Below, in pieces: positions 1 through 4,932 of a DNA stretch of 6,434 nt; the first letter of the stretch is position 1; each line of letters opens with the position of its first letter. The notes beneath the pieces are model-generated. The model did not search any database, was not told where the DNA came from, and saw only the letters and a list, made by a program, of their open reading frames with translations. The stretch spans positions 1-6,434 of the forward strand of contig JAJNBO010000154.1 of NCBI GenBank assembly GCA_021156245.1. Direction: 5' to 3'. The position numbers and the translations under genes were made by a program. This DNA comes from Ramlibacter sp. Lineage in GTDB: Bacteria; Pseudomonadota; Gammaproteobacteria; Burkholderiales; Burkholderiaceae_C.

Positions 1-855
1 GACGTGGTGGCCCGGCGAAACGTCGGCTGGCCGGAGCTGCCCTGGCGCCGCCTGCTGGCCTGGGCCGCGTTGATGGCCGCGCTGGTGGCCGCCTGGGCAT
101 GGCTGCGGCTGCAGAAGGCCGAACGACTGCGCGCCGAGGAGTTGCTGCGGCTGGGACAGGTTGCGCGCCTGAATACGCTCGGCGAACTCGCGGCCGGCAT
201 GGCGCACGAGTTGAACCAGCCCCTGGCAGCCGTGCTGGCCAGCACGCAGGCCGCGCGCCGGCTGCTGGACGACGAGCCGCCGGCGACCGACACCGCACGC
301 GGCGCCATGCGGAAGGCCGAAGAACAGGCGCGGCGCGCGGCCGACGTGGTCGCGCGCCTGCGTCGCGGCATCGAGCGGCCGGCCGCGTCCGCGGCCCTCC
401 AGCCCGTGCTGCTCTCTCAGGCGGTGCGCAATGCCTTCTACCTGCTGGAGCCGGAGTTCGCGCGCCGGCAGGTCGCGCCGCAGCTCGAAACCAGCAGTCC
501 CGAGCTCGCGGTGCAGGCGGAGCCGGTGGCCCTGGAGCAGATCATCCACAACCTGCTGACGAATGCGCTGCAGGCGCTCGACCAGGTCCCGCCGCAGGAG
601 CGCAAGCTCTCGGTGAGCGTGCAGCAGGACCGGCAGCAGGGCGCGCTCACGGTCGGCGACAGCGGACCGGGCATCCCGCCCGACGTGCTGCCGCGGATCT
701 TCGAGCCCTTCTTCACCACGCGCGAGCATGGCCTCGGGCTCGGACTGAGCCTGTGCGAGAGCCTGGCCTCGGGCATGGGCGGCCAGCTCGGCGTCCAGCC
801 GCGAGCACCGCGCGGTGCCGCCTTCACCCTTCGCTTGCCGCTGGCAGCCGGATGA
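1..855 (+). CDS. Sensor histidine kinase, C-terminal part (5' end outside window)
   Basis: This is the kinase half of a two-component system; it autophosphorylates on histidine and passes phosphate to the regulator encoded next. Frame 1 is open from the first base, so the N-terminal sensor region lies upstream and is not visible. Numbering from the GTG at 4, one hydrophobic segment (about residues 17-34) is a likely transmembrane helix. A short charged helix, with no obvious HAMP domain, leads to the H-box HELNQPL with phospho-acceptor His68. The ATP-binding domain has the N-box HNLLTNA (Asn187 key), G1 DSGPGIP from Asp219, the F-box FEPFFTT from 233, and G2 GLGLGLS from 243. All catalytic motifs are intact. 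HELNQPL-type kinases are commonly paired with FixJ/NarL-type regulators (FixL, TodS and TtrS are examples), which fits the neighbour. The stop overlaps the regulator's start as ATGA, indicating translational coupling. The stimulus cannot be deduced from this fragment. Confidence 0.93.
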   Translation, partial: DVVARRNVGWPELPWRRLLAWAALMAALVAAWAWLRLQKAERLRAEELLRLGQVARLNTLGELAAGMAHELNQPLAAVLASTQAARRLLDDEPPATDTARGAMRKAEEQARRAADVVARLRRGIERPAASAALQPVLLSQAVRNAFYLLEPEFARRQVAPQLETSSPELAVQAEPVALEQIIHNLLTNALQALDQVPPQERKLSVSVQQDRQQGALTVGDSGPGIPPDVLPRIFEPFFTTREHGLGLGLSLCESLASGMGGQLGVQPRAPRGAAFTLRLPLAAG

Positions 856-1478
856 ACGCACCGCTCTCTCCCCTCGTCCACCTCATCGACGACGACGATG
901 CGGTGCGCAGCAGTCTGGCGCTCCTGATCTCCACCGTCGGCCTGCGCGTGCAGGGGTGGGCCGATCCCCAGCAGTTCCTGCGCGAGTTCCCGCGCAACGA
1001 CATCGGTGCGATCGTGCTCGACGTGCGAATGCCGGGCATCAGCGGCCTGGCGGTGCTGGAGACGCTTGTCGCGCAGGGCGTGGACCAGCCCGTGATCATG
1101 CTCACGGGCCACGGCACGGTGGACATGTGCCGGCGCGCCTTCAAGTCCGGCGCGGCCGAATTCCTGGAGAAACCGGTCGACGACGAGGCGCTGCTGGAAG
1201 CCTTGCAGAACGCGGTGCGGCAGCACGTGAAGTCGCGCGAGCGGATCGGCGCCGACCGCGCCGCGCGCGAACGCTATGCGCAGCTGTCGGAGCGTGAGCG
1301 CGAAGTGGCCGGCCTGATCGTCGAAGGCCTCACCAACAAGGAGATCGGCCGTGCGCTGTCCTTGTCGCCGCGCACGGTGGAGACGCATCGCGCGAACCTC
1401 TTCGCCAAGCTGGAGGCCGATTCGCTGGCGCAGCTGATCCGCCGCTACGCCGCCCTCATCGATGAAGGCGCTCCGTAG
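852..1478 (+). CDS. FixJ/NarL-type response regulator (REC + LuxR HTH)
   Basis: A 208-residue DNA-binding response regulator, the partner of the upstream kinase. The receiver domain spans about residues 8-122, with the acidic cluster DDDD at 13-16, phospho-acceptor Asp57 in LDVRMPG, Thr85 in MLTGHG and Lys107 in EKP, so it looks fully phosphorylatable. After a charged linker (about 123-143), a LuxR-type helix-turn-helix runs from LSERERE (145-151) through GLTNKEIG (159-166) to SPRTVETHRANLFAKL (172-187). Length and layout match the FixJ/TtrR/StyR/TodT subfamily, whose members act mostly as phosphorylation-dependent activators. The ATG at 852 overlaps the kinase stop (ATGA), which supports this start. 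The last four codons and the TAG lie inside a perfect palindrome that could be this regulator's own binding site. The targets are unknown; the exported protein genes just downstream are the natural candidates. Confidence 0.95.
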   Translation: MNAPLSPLVHLIDDDDAVRSSLALLISTVGLRVQGWADPQQFLREFPRNDIGAIVLDVRMPGISGLAVLETLVAQGVDQPVIMLTGHGTVDMCRRAFKSGAAEFLEKPVDDEALLEALQNAVRQHVKSRERIGADRAARERYAQLSEREREVAGLIVEGLTNKEIGRALSLSPRTVETHRANLFAKLEADSLAQLIRRYAALIDEGAP

Positions 1479-1492
1479 TTCTACGGAGCGCC
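1467..1492. promoter_or_regulatory. Perfect 12-2-12 palindrome, candidate response-regulator operator
   Basis: The arms GGCGCTCCGTAG (1467-1478) and CTACGGAGCGCC (1481-1492) are exact reverse complements separated by TT. The left arm includes the last codons and TAG stop of the response regulator. The right flank has no T-run, which argues against an ordinary intrinsic terminator. NarL-family regulators are known to bind inverted heptamers with a 2-bp gap, so the 2-bp spacer fits an operator for the adjacent regulator. It could still form an RNA hairpin at the end of the regulator transcript. Confidence 0.5.
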
Positions 1493-1495
1493 GCG

Positions 1496-1507
1496 CGTAG
1501 CCGTACG
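1496..1507. promoter_or_regulatory. Imperfect second copy of the palindrome core
   Basis: CGTAG and GTACG are separated by CC, matching the CGTAG-N2-CTACG core of the preceding palindrome except for one base. The two centres (about 1479.5 and 1501.5) lie 22 bp apart, close to two helical turns, so two regulator dimers could sit on the same DNA face. This is a short, degenerate match and may be chance. Confidence 0.3.
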
Positions 1508-1509
1508 AA

Positions 1510-1538
1510 TGGTCGCCGCGGACCGCAATTCCTACAGT
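1510..1538 (+). promoter_or_regulatory. Weak sigma70-like promoter for the haem-binding-like gene
   Basis: TGGTCG (1510-1515) and TACAGT (1533-1538) are separated by 17 bp and match the -35 and -10 consensus at three and four of six positions. Such a weak promoter would need an activator. With transcription starting near 1545, the two palindromic sites would be centred near -43 and -65, usual places for an activator that contacts RNA polymerase. This is inferred from spacing only. Confidence 0.3.
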
Positions 1539-1583
1539 TCTCCCACGGTCCACGCTTGGCCGCACCACCCTACAGGAGAACCC

Positions 1584-2075
1584 ATGCGCTTCATCGCTTC
1601 CGCCCTCGCCGCCTCCCTCGCCCTTGCCGCCGTCGCCGCCAACGCCCAGGGCGTTCGCAGCGAACGCGCGATGACGCTCGCGCTGGCCAGCCAGATCGCC
1701 ACCGAGGCGGTGAACGCGTGCGCCGCCGGCGGTTATGCCGTCGCCGCCACCGTCGTCGACCGGGCCGGCACGGTCCGCGCCGTCATGCGCGCCGACAATG
1801 CCGGCCCGCACACCCTGGCCGCCAGCCAGGACAAGGCCTTCACCTCCGCGTCCGCGAAGAACACGACGCTCGCCATGATGGAAGGCGCGCAGAAGAACCC
1901 CGCGGCCGCCAACCTGGGGAACATCGCCGGCTTCCTGCTGCTTGGCGGCGGCGTTCCGATCAAGGTGGGCAACGACACCGTCGGCGCGGTCGGCGTCGGC
2001 GGCGCTCCCGGGGGCCACCTGGATGAACAATGCGCGATGGCCGCCATCGAGAAGGTGAAAGGACAGCTGCAATGA
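1584..2075 (+). CDS. Exported GlcG/HbpS-family (haem-binding-like) protein
   Basis: A 163-residue protein with an N-terminal signal peptide (hydrophobic residues 4-19; likely cut after ANA or AQ around 21-22), so probably periplasmic or secreted. The mature part matches the GlcG/HbpS family (Pfam PF03928): YAVAATVVDRAG (51-62), DNAGPHT (71-77), SQDKAFTSAS (81-90), GGGVPI (121-126) and VGAVGVGGAPGGHLDE (133-148). HbpS of Streptomyces binds haem and modulates the SenS-SenR two-component system; the role of most proteobacterial members is unsettled. The ATG at 1584 is chosen because AGGAG lies 5 nt upstream (1574-1578) and it gives a clean signal peptide; an earlier in-frame ATG at 1509 would overlap the promoter region and bury the signal. 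The stop overlaps the next start (ATGA). Haem binding here is inferred from the family, not seen directly. Confidence 0.88.
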   Translation: MRFIASALAASLALAAVAANAQGVRSERAMTLALASQIATEAVNACAAGGYAVAATVVDRAGTVRAVMRADNAGPHTLAASQDKAFTSASAKNTTLAMMEGAQKNPAAANLGNIAGFLLLGGGVPIKVGNDTVGAVGVGGAPGGHLDEQCAMAAIEKVKGQLQ

Positions 2076-2770
2076 AGACGCTCCGCCCCCTGCTGGCATC
2101 CCTCCTGCTCGCTTTCGGCGCGCTGGGCGCGATGACCGCGCAGGCGCAAACCGGCCCCACCGCGGCGGAAGCCGCCCGCTACCAGGGCCTGCACGCAGCG
2201 GCGCATGCAGGTGACGCCGCGCGCGTCGCGGCCCTCGCGAAGAGCGGTGCGGACCTGAACGCCCGCGACGGCAACGGCCGCACGCCGCTGCACGTGGCCA
2301 CGTTCGCGAAGCAGCGCGCCGCGGTGCAGGCGCTGGCCCAGGCGGGCGCCAGGCTGGACCTGCTGGAGAACGACCGCTACGACGGCGTGACCATCGCATC
2401 GGTGGCCAACGACGAGGAGACCTTGCGCCTGCTGCTTTCGCTGGGGGCGAGCGCAAAGCAGGTGACCAGCCGCTATGACGGCACCGCGCTGATCGCCGCG
2501 GCGCACCTCGGGCATGCGGGCGTGGTACAGCAGTTGATCGCCGCGGGAGCTCCGCTGGACCACGTGAACAACCTGCACTGGACGGCGGCCATCGAAGCTG
2601 TCGTGCTGGGCGACGGCGGCCCGCGGCACCAGGCCACGCTGAAGGCGCTGATCGATGCGGGCGCCAGCCTGAAGCTCGCCGACCGCGAAGGCCGCACGCC
2701 GCTGCAACTGGCCAGGTCGCGCGGCTATGCGGAGATGGTGAAGATGCTGGAGCGGGCTGGAGGGCGCTGA
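2072..2770 (+). CDS. Exported ankyrin-repeat protein
   Basis: A 232-residue protein with a signal peptide (residues 1-26, ending AQAQ) followed by about five ankyrin repeats and a partial sixth. Repeat 1 covers about 37-66 (LHAAAHAGD), repeat 2 67-99 (GRTPLHVA), repeat 3 100-133 (divergent, DGVTIASVANDEE), repeat 4 134-166 (DGTALIAAAHLGH), repeat 5 167-204 (longer, with a DGGPRH insertion) and a final helix pair 205-229 (GRTPLQLARSRGY). Ankyrin repeats bind proteins, so it is probably a periplasmic scaffold or inhibitor. In Pseudomonas aeruginosa the periplasmic ankyrin protein AnkB supports the catalase KatB; no catalase is visible here. AAAGGA at 2058-2063, 8 nt before the ATG, and the ATGA overlap with the preceding gene support this start and a shared transcript. 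The binding partner is unknown; the co-encoded haem-binding-like protein is the obvious candidate. Confidence 0.88.
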   Translation: MKTLRPLLASLLLAFGALGAMTAQAQTGPTAAEAARYQGLHAAAHAGDAARVAALAKSGADLNARDGNGRTPLHVATFAKQRAAVQALAQAGARLDLLENDRYDGVTIASVANDEETLRLLLSLGASAKQVTSRYDGTALIAAAHLGHAGVVQQLIAAGAPLDHVNNLHWTAAIEAVVLGDGGPRHQATLKALIDAGASLKLADREGRTPLQLARSRGYAEMVKMLERAGGR

Positions 2771-2778
2771 ACGCCGCG

Positions 2779-3186
2779 TCAGTGCGGCCGGCCCGGGAAC
2801 ACCAGCAACGCAGGTTCGACCCGGGCCAGCGCATTGAAATCCCTGTCGTTGTGCACCAGCAAGGCGCCGTGCTCCAGGGCGATCGCTGCGATCAGGCAGC
2901 CATTCGGTTTGCGAATGGTGAAACCGGCGTGTCGTGCGCGGCGGTACAGGGCTGCAGCGATTTCGTACGTGGACCATTCCCTCGGCTCGAGCAGCAGCAT
3001 GGCGGAAAGCATGTCCCGCAACGCTTCGAACCCCTTTTCGCTGCGAGCGCCCTGCAATACCTCCTGATAGATCACGCCGGTGACCGCGACCTCCTCGTGC
3101 TCCTCCCGCATGTCCACGTAACGCGTGGCATCGGTTTCGGCGCCACGCGAGCGGTCGATCCAGACGGAAGAGTCGACCAACAGCAT
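2779..3186 (-). CDS. vapC: VapC-family PIN-domain toxin, one acidic site changed
   Basis: A 135-residue PIN-domain protein of the VapC toxin family, expected to be a Mg2+-dependent RNase held inactive by the antitoxin encoded just before it. Visible motifs are MLLVDSSVW with Asp5, IYQEVLQG with Glu42, and LVHNDRDF with Asp114 and Asp116. The third acidic position normally sits in a segment like RKTIDCLIAA; here residues 92-101 read RKPNGCLIAA, with Gly96 (codon GGC) in place of Asp. A single base change from GAC would explain it. The toxin could therefore be inactive, weakened, or use another residue. The ATG overlaps the antitoxin stop by one base (TGATG), typical of vapBC coupling. It converges on the ankyrin gene with an 8-nt gap between stop codons and no visible terminator. 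Family membership is sure; activity is not. Confidence 0.9.
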   Translation of the reverse strand: MLLVDSSVWIDRSRGAETDATRYVDMREEHEEVAVTGVIYQEVLQGARSEKGFEALRDMLSAMLLLEPREWSTYEIAAALYRRARHAGFTIRKPNGCLIAAIALEHGALLVHNDRDFNALARVEPALLVFPGRPH

Positions 3187-3476
3187 CAACGCTTCCGCTT
3201 CTTGGGGCCCAGGGCCTCTGCGGATGGCACCGGCGCCCGGTAGGACGCCCGCGGCTGCTCGACGCGGTACTTGCCGAATTCCTCCGGACTCGACGCCTTG
3301 GGGTCGTAAGCGGGATCGATGTCCCCGATGCCGAAAAAGTCGCGGAACTTCGGCCGCCTGGCGCGAGCCACCATTTCGCGCAGCGCGCGGTCCACCACCT
3401 CGCGCTTGGTACGCGCACCCGACACCTTCATGGCTTCGGAGACCAGCTCGTCGTCGATGTCGATGTTGGTGATCAT
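3186..3476 (-). CDS. vapB: VapB-family antitoxin
   Basis: A 96-residue antitoxin-like protein encoded directly before the PIN toxin. The N-terminal half (residues 1-45, ITNIDIDDELVSEAMKVSG then TKREVVDRALREMVAR) resembles the ribbon-helix-helix or DUF2191-type VapB DNA-binding domain: a short beta strand followed by two helices. The C-terminal half should wrap around the toxin; it is rather long, Pro-rich and ends in the basic run PKKRKR. The ATG at 3476 is preferred because it matches where family members start (a few residues before the NIDIDD-like strand), but it has no good ribosome site. A perfect AGGAGG lies further upstream and would better serve an in-frame TTG at 3503 (10 nt spacing), giving nine extra residues. 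The gene follows tyrS on the same strand, so it may be read through from tyrS as well as from its own promoter. Confidence 0.82.
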   Translation of the reverse strand: MITNIDIDDELVSEAMKVSGARTKREVVDRALREMVARARRPKFRDFFGIGDIDPAYDPKASSPEEFGKYRVEQPRASYRAPVPSAEALGPKKRKR

Positions 3477-3480
3477 GGGC

Positions 3481-3495
3481 CGAATTGCACATTCG
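3481..3495. promoter_or_regulatory. Small inverted repeat, candidate VapBC autoregulatory site
   Basis: CGAAT and ATTCG flank TGCAC, a perfect 5-5-5 inverted repeat that ends 4 bases before the vapB ATG. VapBC complexes usually repress their own promoter through such repeats. Its position supports the ATG at 3476 as the true start, since a longer reading frame would run through it. No convincing -35/-10 pair was found beside it. Confidence 0.35.
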
Positions 3496-3513
3496 ACCCA
3501 CAAAATCGCCACA

Positions 3514-3519
3514 CCTCCT
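3514..3519 (-). promoter_or_regulatory. Perfect AGGAGG overlapping the tyrS stop codon
   Basis: On the minus strand the tyrS stop runs into a consensus Shine-Dalgarno (TAGGAGG). It is 1 nt from an in-frame GTG at 3512 (too close), 10 nt from an in-frame TTG at 3503 (well spaced), and 37 nt from the family-like ATG at 3476 (too far). It therefore decides between vapB starts or reflects ribosome re-initiation after tyrS. Confidence 0.5.
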
Positions 3520-4753
3520 ATCCGAGCGTCACCCGCGCGAACTTCCTCTTTCCCACTTGCACGACGTACGTGCCCGCGTCGAGCTTCAGCCCCTTGTCGC
3601 TCACCGGCGCGGAGTCGATGCGCACGCCGCCGCCGTCGATGAGGCGGTTGCCCTCGCTGGTGGATGGCGCCAAGCCTGCCTGCTTCAGCAGCTGCGCAAT
3701 GCCCAGGGGTGCGCCGGACAAGGTCACTTCGGGGATCTCGTCAGGCACGCCGCCCTTGCTGCGGTTGACGAAGTCCTGCTCCGCCGCATCCGCCGCCGCC
3801 GGCGAATGAAAACGGGCCGTGATTTCCTTCGCCAGCGCCACCTTGGCGTCCCGCGGGTTGCGGCCGCCGTCCACTTCCTTCTTCAGCACCGCAATGTCGG
3901 CTTCGCTCCGGAAGCTGAGCAGCGTGTACCAGCGCCACATCAAGGTATCGGAGATGGACATCACCTTGGCGAACATGGTGTTGGCGTCCTCCGAGATGCC
4001 GATGTAGTTGTTCTTGCTCTTCGACATCTTCTCGACGCCGTCCAGGCCTTCGAGCAGGGGCATGGTCAGGATGCACTGCGGCTCCTGGCCGTACTCGGCC
4101 TGCAGGTGGCGGCCCATGAGCAAGTTGAACTTCTGGTCCGTGCCGCCCAGCTCCAGGTCGCTCTTGAGCGCCACGGAGTCGTAGCCCTGCATCAGGGGAT
4201 ACAGGAATTCGTGCACGGAGATCGAGCGCCCGTCCTTGAAGCGCTTGTGGAAGTCGTCGCGCTCCATCATCCGGGCCACCGTGTACTTGGCGGCCAGCTG
4301 GATCATCCCGCGGGCGCCCAGGGGGTCGCTCCACTCGCTGTTGTAGCGAAGCTCCGTCCGCGCGGGGTCCAGGATCTTGTCGGCCTGGGCGCGGTAGGTT
4401 TCGGCGTTCACCTTGATCTGCTCGGCCGTCAGGGGCGGCCGGGTGCTGTTCCGTCCCGACGGGTCGCCGATCATCGAGGTGAAGTCACCGATGAGAAAAA
4501 TGACCGTATGCCCCAGGTCCTGGAGCTGACGCATTTTGTTCAGTACCACGGTATGGCCGACATGAATGTCCGGCGCCGTGGGGTCCAGGCCGAGCTTGAT
4601 GCGCAGCGGCACGCCCGTCGCCTCCCATCTGACCAGTTTTTTCAGCCATTCGTCCTGCGGAATCAGCTCTTCCGTTCCCCGCAGAGTGACCGCCAGCGCT
4701 TCCCGGACGCGCTCGCTCAGGACGGCAGGGGTTGTAACAAGCTCTTGATTCAT
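3518..4753 (-). CDS. tyrS: Tyrosyl-tRNA synthetase (KMSKS-type)
   Basis: A 411-residue cytoplasmic class I aminoacyl-tRNA synthetase that activates tyrosine with ATP and charges tRNA-Tyr; essential for translation. The catalytic Rossmann fold carries the HIGH-type motif HVGH (64-67) after [11 protein letters not shown], the region [12 protein letters not shown] (185-196), LGGTDQKFN (202-210), and the KMSKS loop (242-246). KMSKS, rather than KFGKT of E. coli TyrS, puts it in the TyrZ-like clade. The C-terminal S4 RNA-binding domain covers about 346-405 ([26 protein letters not shown]) and the protein ends in KFARVTLG, as expected for full length. The ATG at 4753 gives the normal family N-terminus (MNQ...SERVREAL). 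It lacks a clear Shine-Dalgarno: CTCCTT sits there instead. The frame stays open upstream to 4927, but that extension is not conserved-looking. The gene is divergent from the endopeptidase gene and upstream of vapBC. Confidence 0.97.
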   Translation of the reverse strand: MNQELVTTPAVLSERVREALAVTLRGTEELIPQDEWLKKLVRWEATGVPLRIKLGLDPTAPDIHVGHTVVLNKMRQLQDLGHTVIFLIGDFTSMIGDPSGRNSTRPPLTAEQIKVNAETYRAQADKILDPARTELRYNSEWSDPLGARGMIQLAAKYTVARMMERDDFHKRFKDGRSISVHEFLYPLMQGYDSVALKSDLELGGTDQKFNLLMGRHLQAEYGQEPQCILTMPLLEGLDGVEKMSKSKNNYIGISEDANTMFAKVMSISDTLMWRWYTLLSFRSEADIAVLKKEVDGGRNPRDAKVALAKEITARFHSPAAADAAEQDFVNRSKGGVPDEIPEVTLSGAPLGIAQLLKQAGLAPSTSEGNRLIDGGGVRIDSAPVSDKGLKLDAGTYVVQVGKRKFARVTLG

Positions 4754-4787
4754 AAGGAGTTTTACTGATTTGGGGGCCGGCTTCGTG

Positions 4788-4795
4788 GGTATACT
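4788..4795. promoter_or_regulatory. TATACT box in the divergent tyrS / endopeptidase spacer
   Basis: On the + strand TATACT (4790-4795) matches the -10 consensus at five of six positions, with TG four bases before it resembling an extended -10; no good -35 is seen. Transcription would start near 4802, leaving a leader of about 130 nt before the endopeptidase. Because the box is nearly symmetric, the minus strand reads TATACC (4793-4788), which could serve tyrS with a leader of about 28 nt. Overlapping divergent promoters are possible. Confidence 0.4.
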
Positions 4796-4812
4796 CGCGG
4801 CACGCATGGCGC

Positions 4813-4839
4813 CTGCCGATTCTAGTTCCGGCAGTTTTT
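4813..4839 (+). terminator. Hairpin plus T5, attenuator-like, in the endopeptidase leader
   Basis: CTGCCG (4813-4818) and CGGCAG (4829-4834) form a GC-rich 6-bp stem around a 10-nt loop, followed at once by five T's (4835-4839). This is the layout of an intrinsic terminator for + strand transcripts. It lies between the TATACT box and the downstream gene, so it would act as an attenuator. ATGGC (4806-4810) and GCCAT (4840-4844) could extend the stem across the T's and GGCA (4830-4833) / TGCC (4839-4842) could compete with it. The stem is short, so efficiency is uncertain. Confidence 0.4.
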
Positions 4840-4887
4840 GCCATCGGACCCCTCCGGGCCGCCATGCAGGAATAAGACGACCGGGCA

Positions 4888-4906
4888 CGTAGGATGCTTT
4901 CCTACG
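4888..4906 (+). other. 7-bp hairpin in the endopeptidase leader
   Basis: CGTAGGA (4888-4894) and TCCTACG (4900-4906) are exact reverse complements around a 5-nt loop, 26 nt before the TTG start of the endopeptidase. It contains an in-frame ATG (4894) that would be buried in the stem, which argues against that ATG being the translation start. No function is known. Confidence 0.4.
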
Positions 4907-4917
4907 GCTCAGGTTCA

Positions 4918-4924
4918 AAAGGGA
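4918..4924 (+). promoter_or_regulatory. Ribosome binding site deciding the TTG start
   Basis: AAAGGGA lies 8 nt before the TTG at 4933. The earlier in-frame ATG at 4894 has only AGG directly abutting it, so the TTG is the better-supported start of the endopeptidase. Confidence 0.55.
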
Positions 4925-4932
4925 CAAGAAAC

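Noticed and set aside
1467..1492. Palindrome read as a simple intrinsic terminator of the regulator gene
   Set aside because: The stem is followed by GCGCGTAG with no T-run, and a 2-nt loop is sterically poor; an operator explains the spacing better, though an RNA role is not excluded.
1509..1583. Earlier ATG (1509) as start of the HbpS-like protein
   Set aside because: It has no ribosome site and would place 25 polar residues before the signal peptide; ATG 1584 has AGGAG at 5 nt.
438..2834. 798-codon open frame on the minus strand
   Set aside because: It runs antisense through the kinase, regulator, HbpS-like and ankyrin genes, all with clear domains; Arg/Ala/Pro-rich composition is typical of a GC-rich shadow frame.
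3186..3206. PKKRKR at the antitoxin end as a nuclear localisation signal
   Set aside because: The context is bacterial; a basic run in an antitoxin tail is more simply explained by contact with the toxin or chance.
1733..3418. 561-codon open frame on the minus strand
   Set aside because: Overlaps the exported pair antisense and vapBC in another frame; no recognisable domain and Arg-rich composition.
3485..4768. 427-codon open frame on the + strand
   Set aside because: Exactly antisense to tyrS, which has intact HVGH, KMSKS and S4 regions; His/Leu/Val-rich shadow.
4888..4906. CGTAG/CTACG hairpin as another copy of the response-regulator operator
   Set aside because: The spacing between CGTAG and CTACG is 9 bp rather than 2, so the dimer geometry would differ.
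4754..4927. N-terminal extension of tyrS to 4927
   Set aside because: Would overlap the TATACT box and hairpins, and the added 58 residues do not resemble TyrRS; ATG 4753 gives the normal N-terminus.
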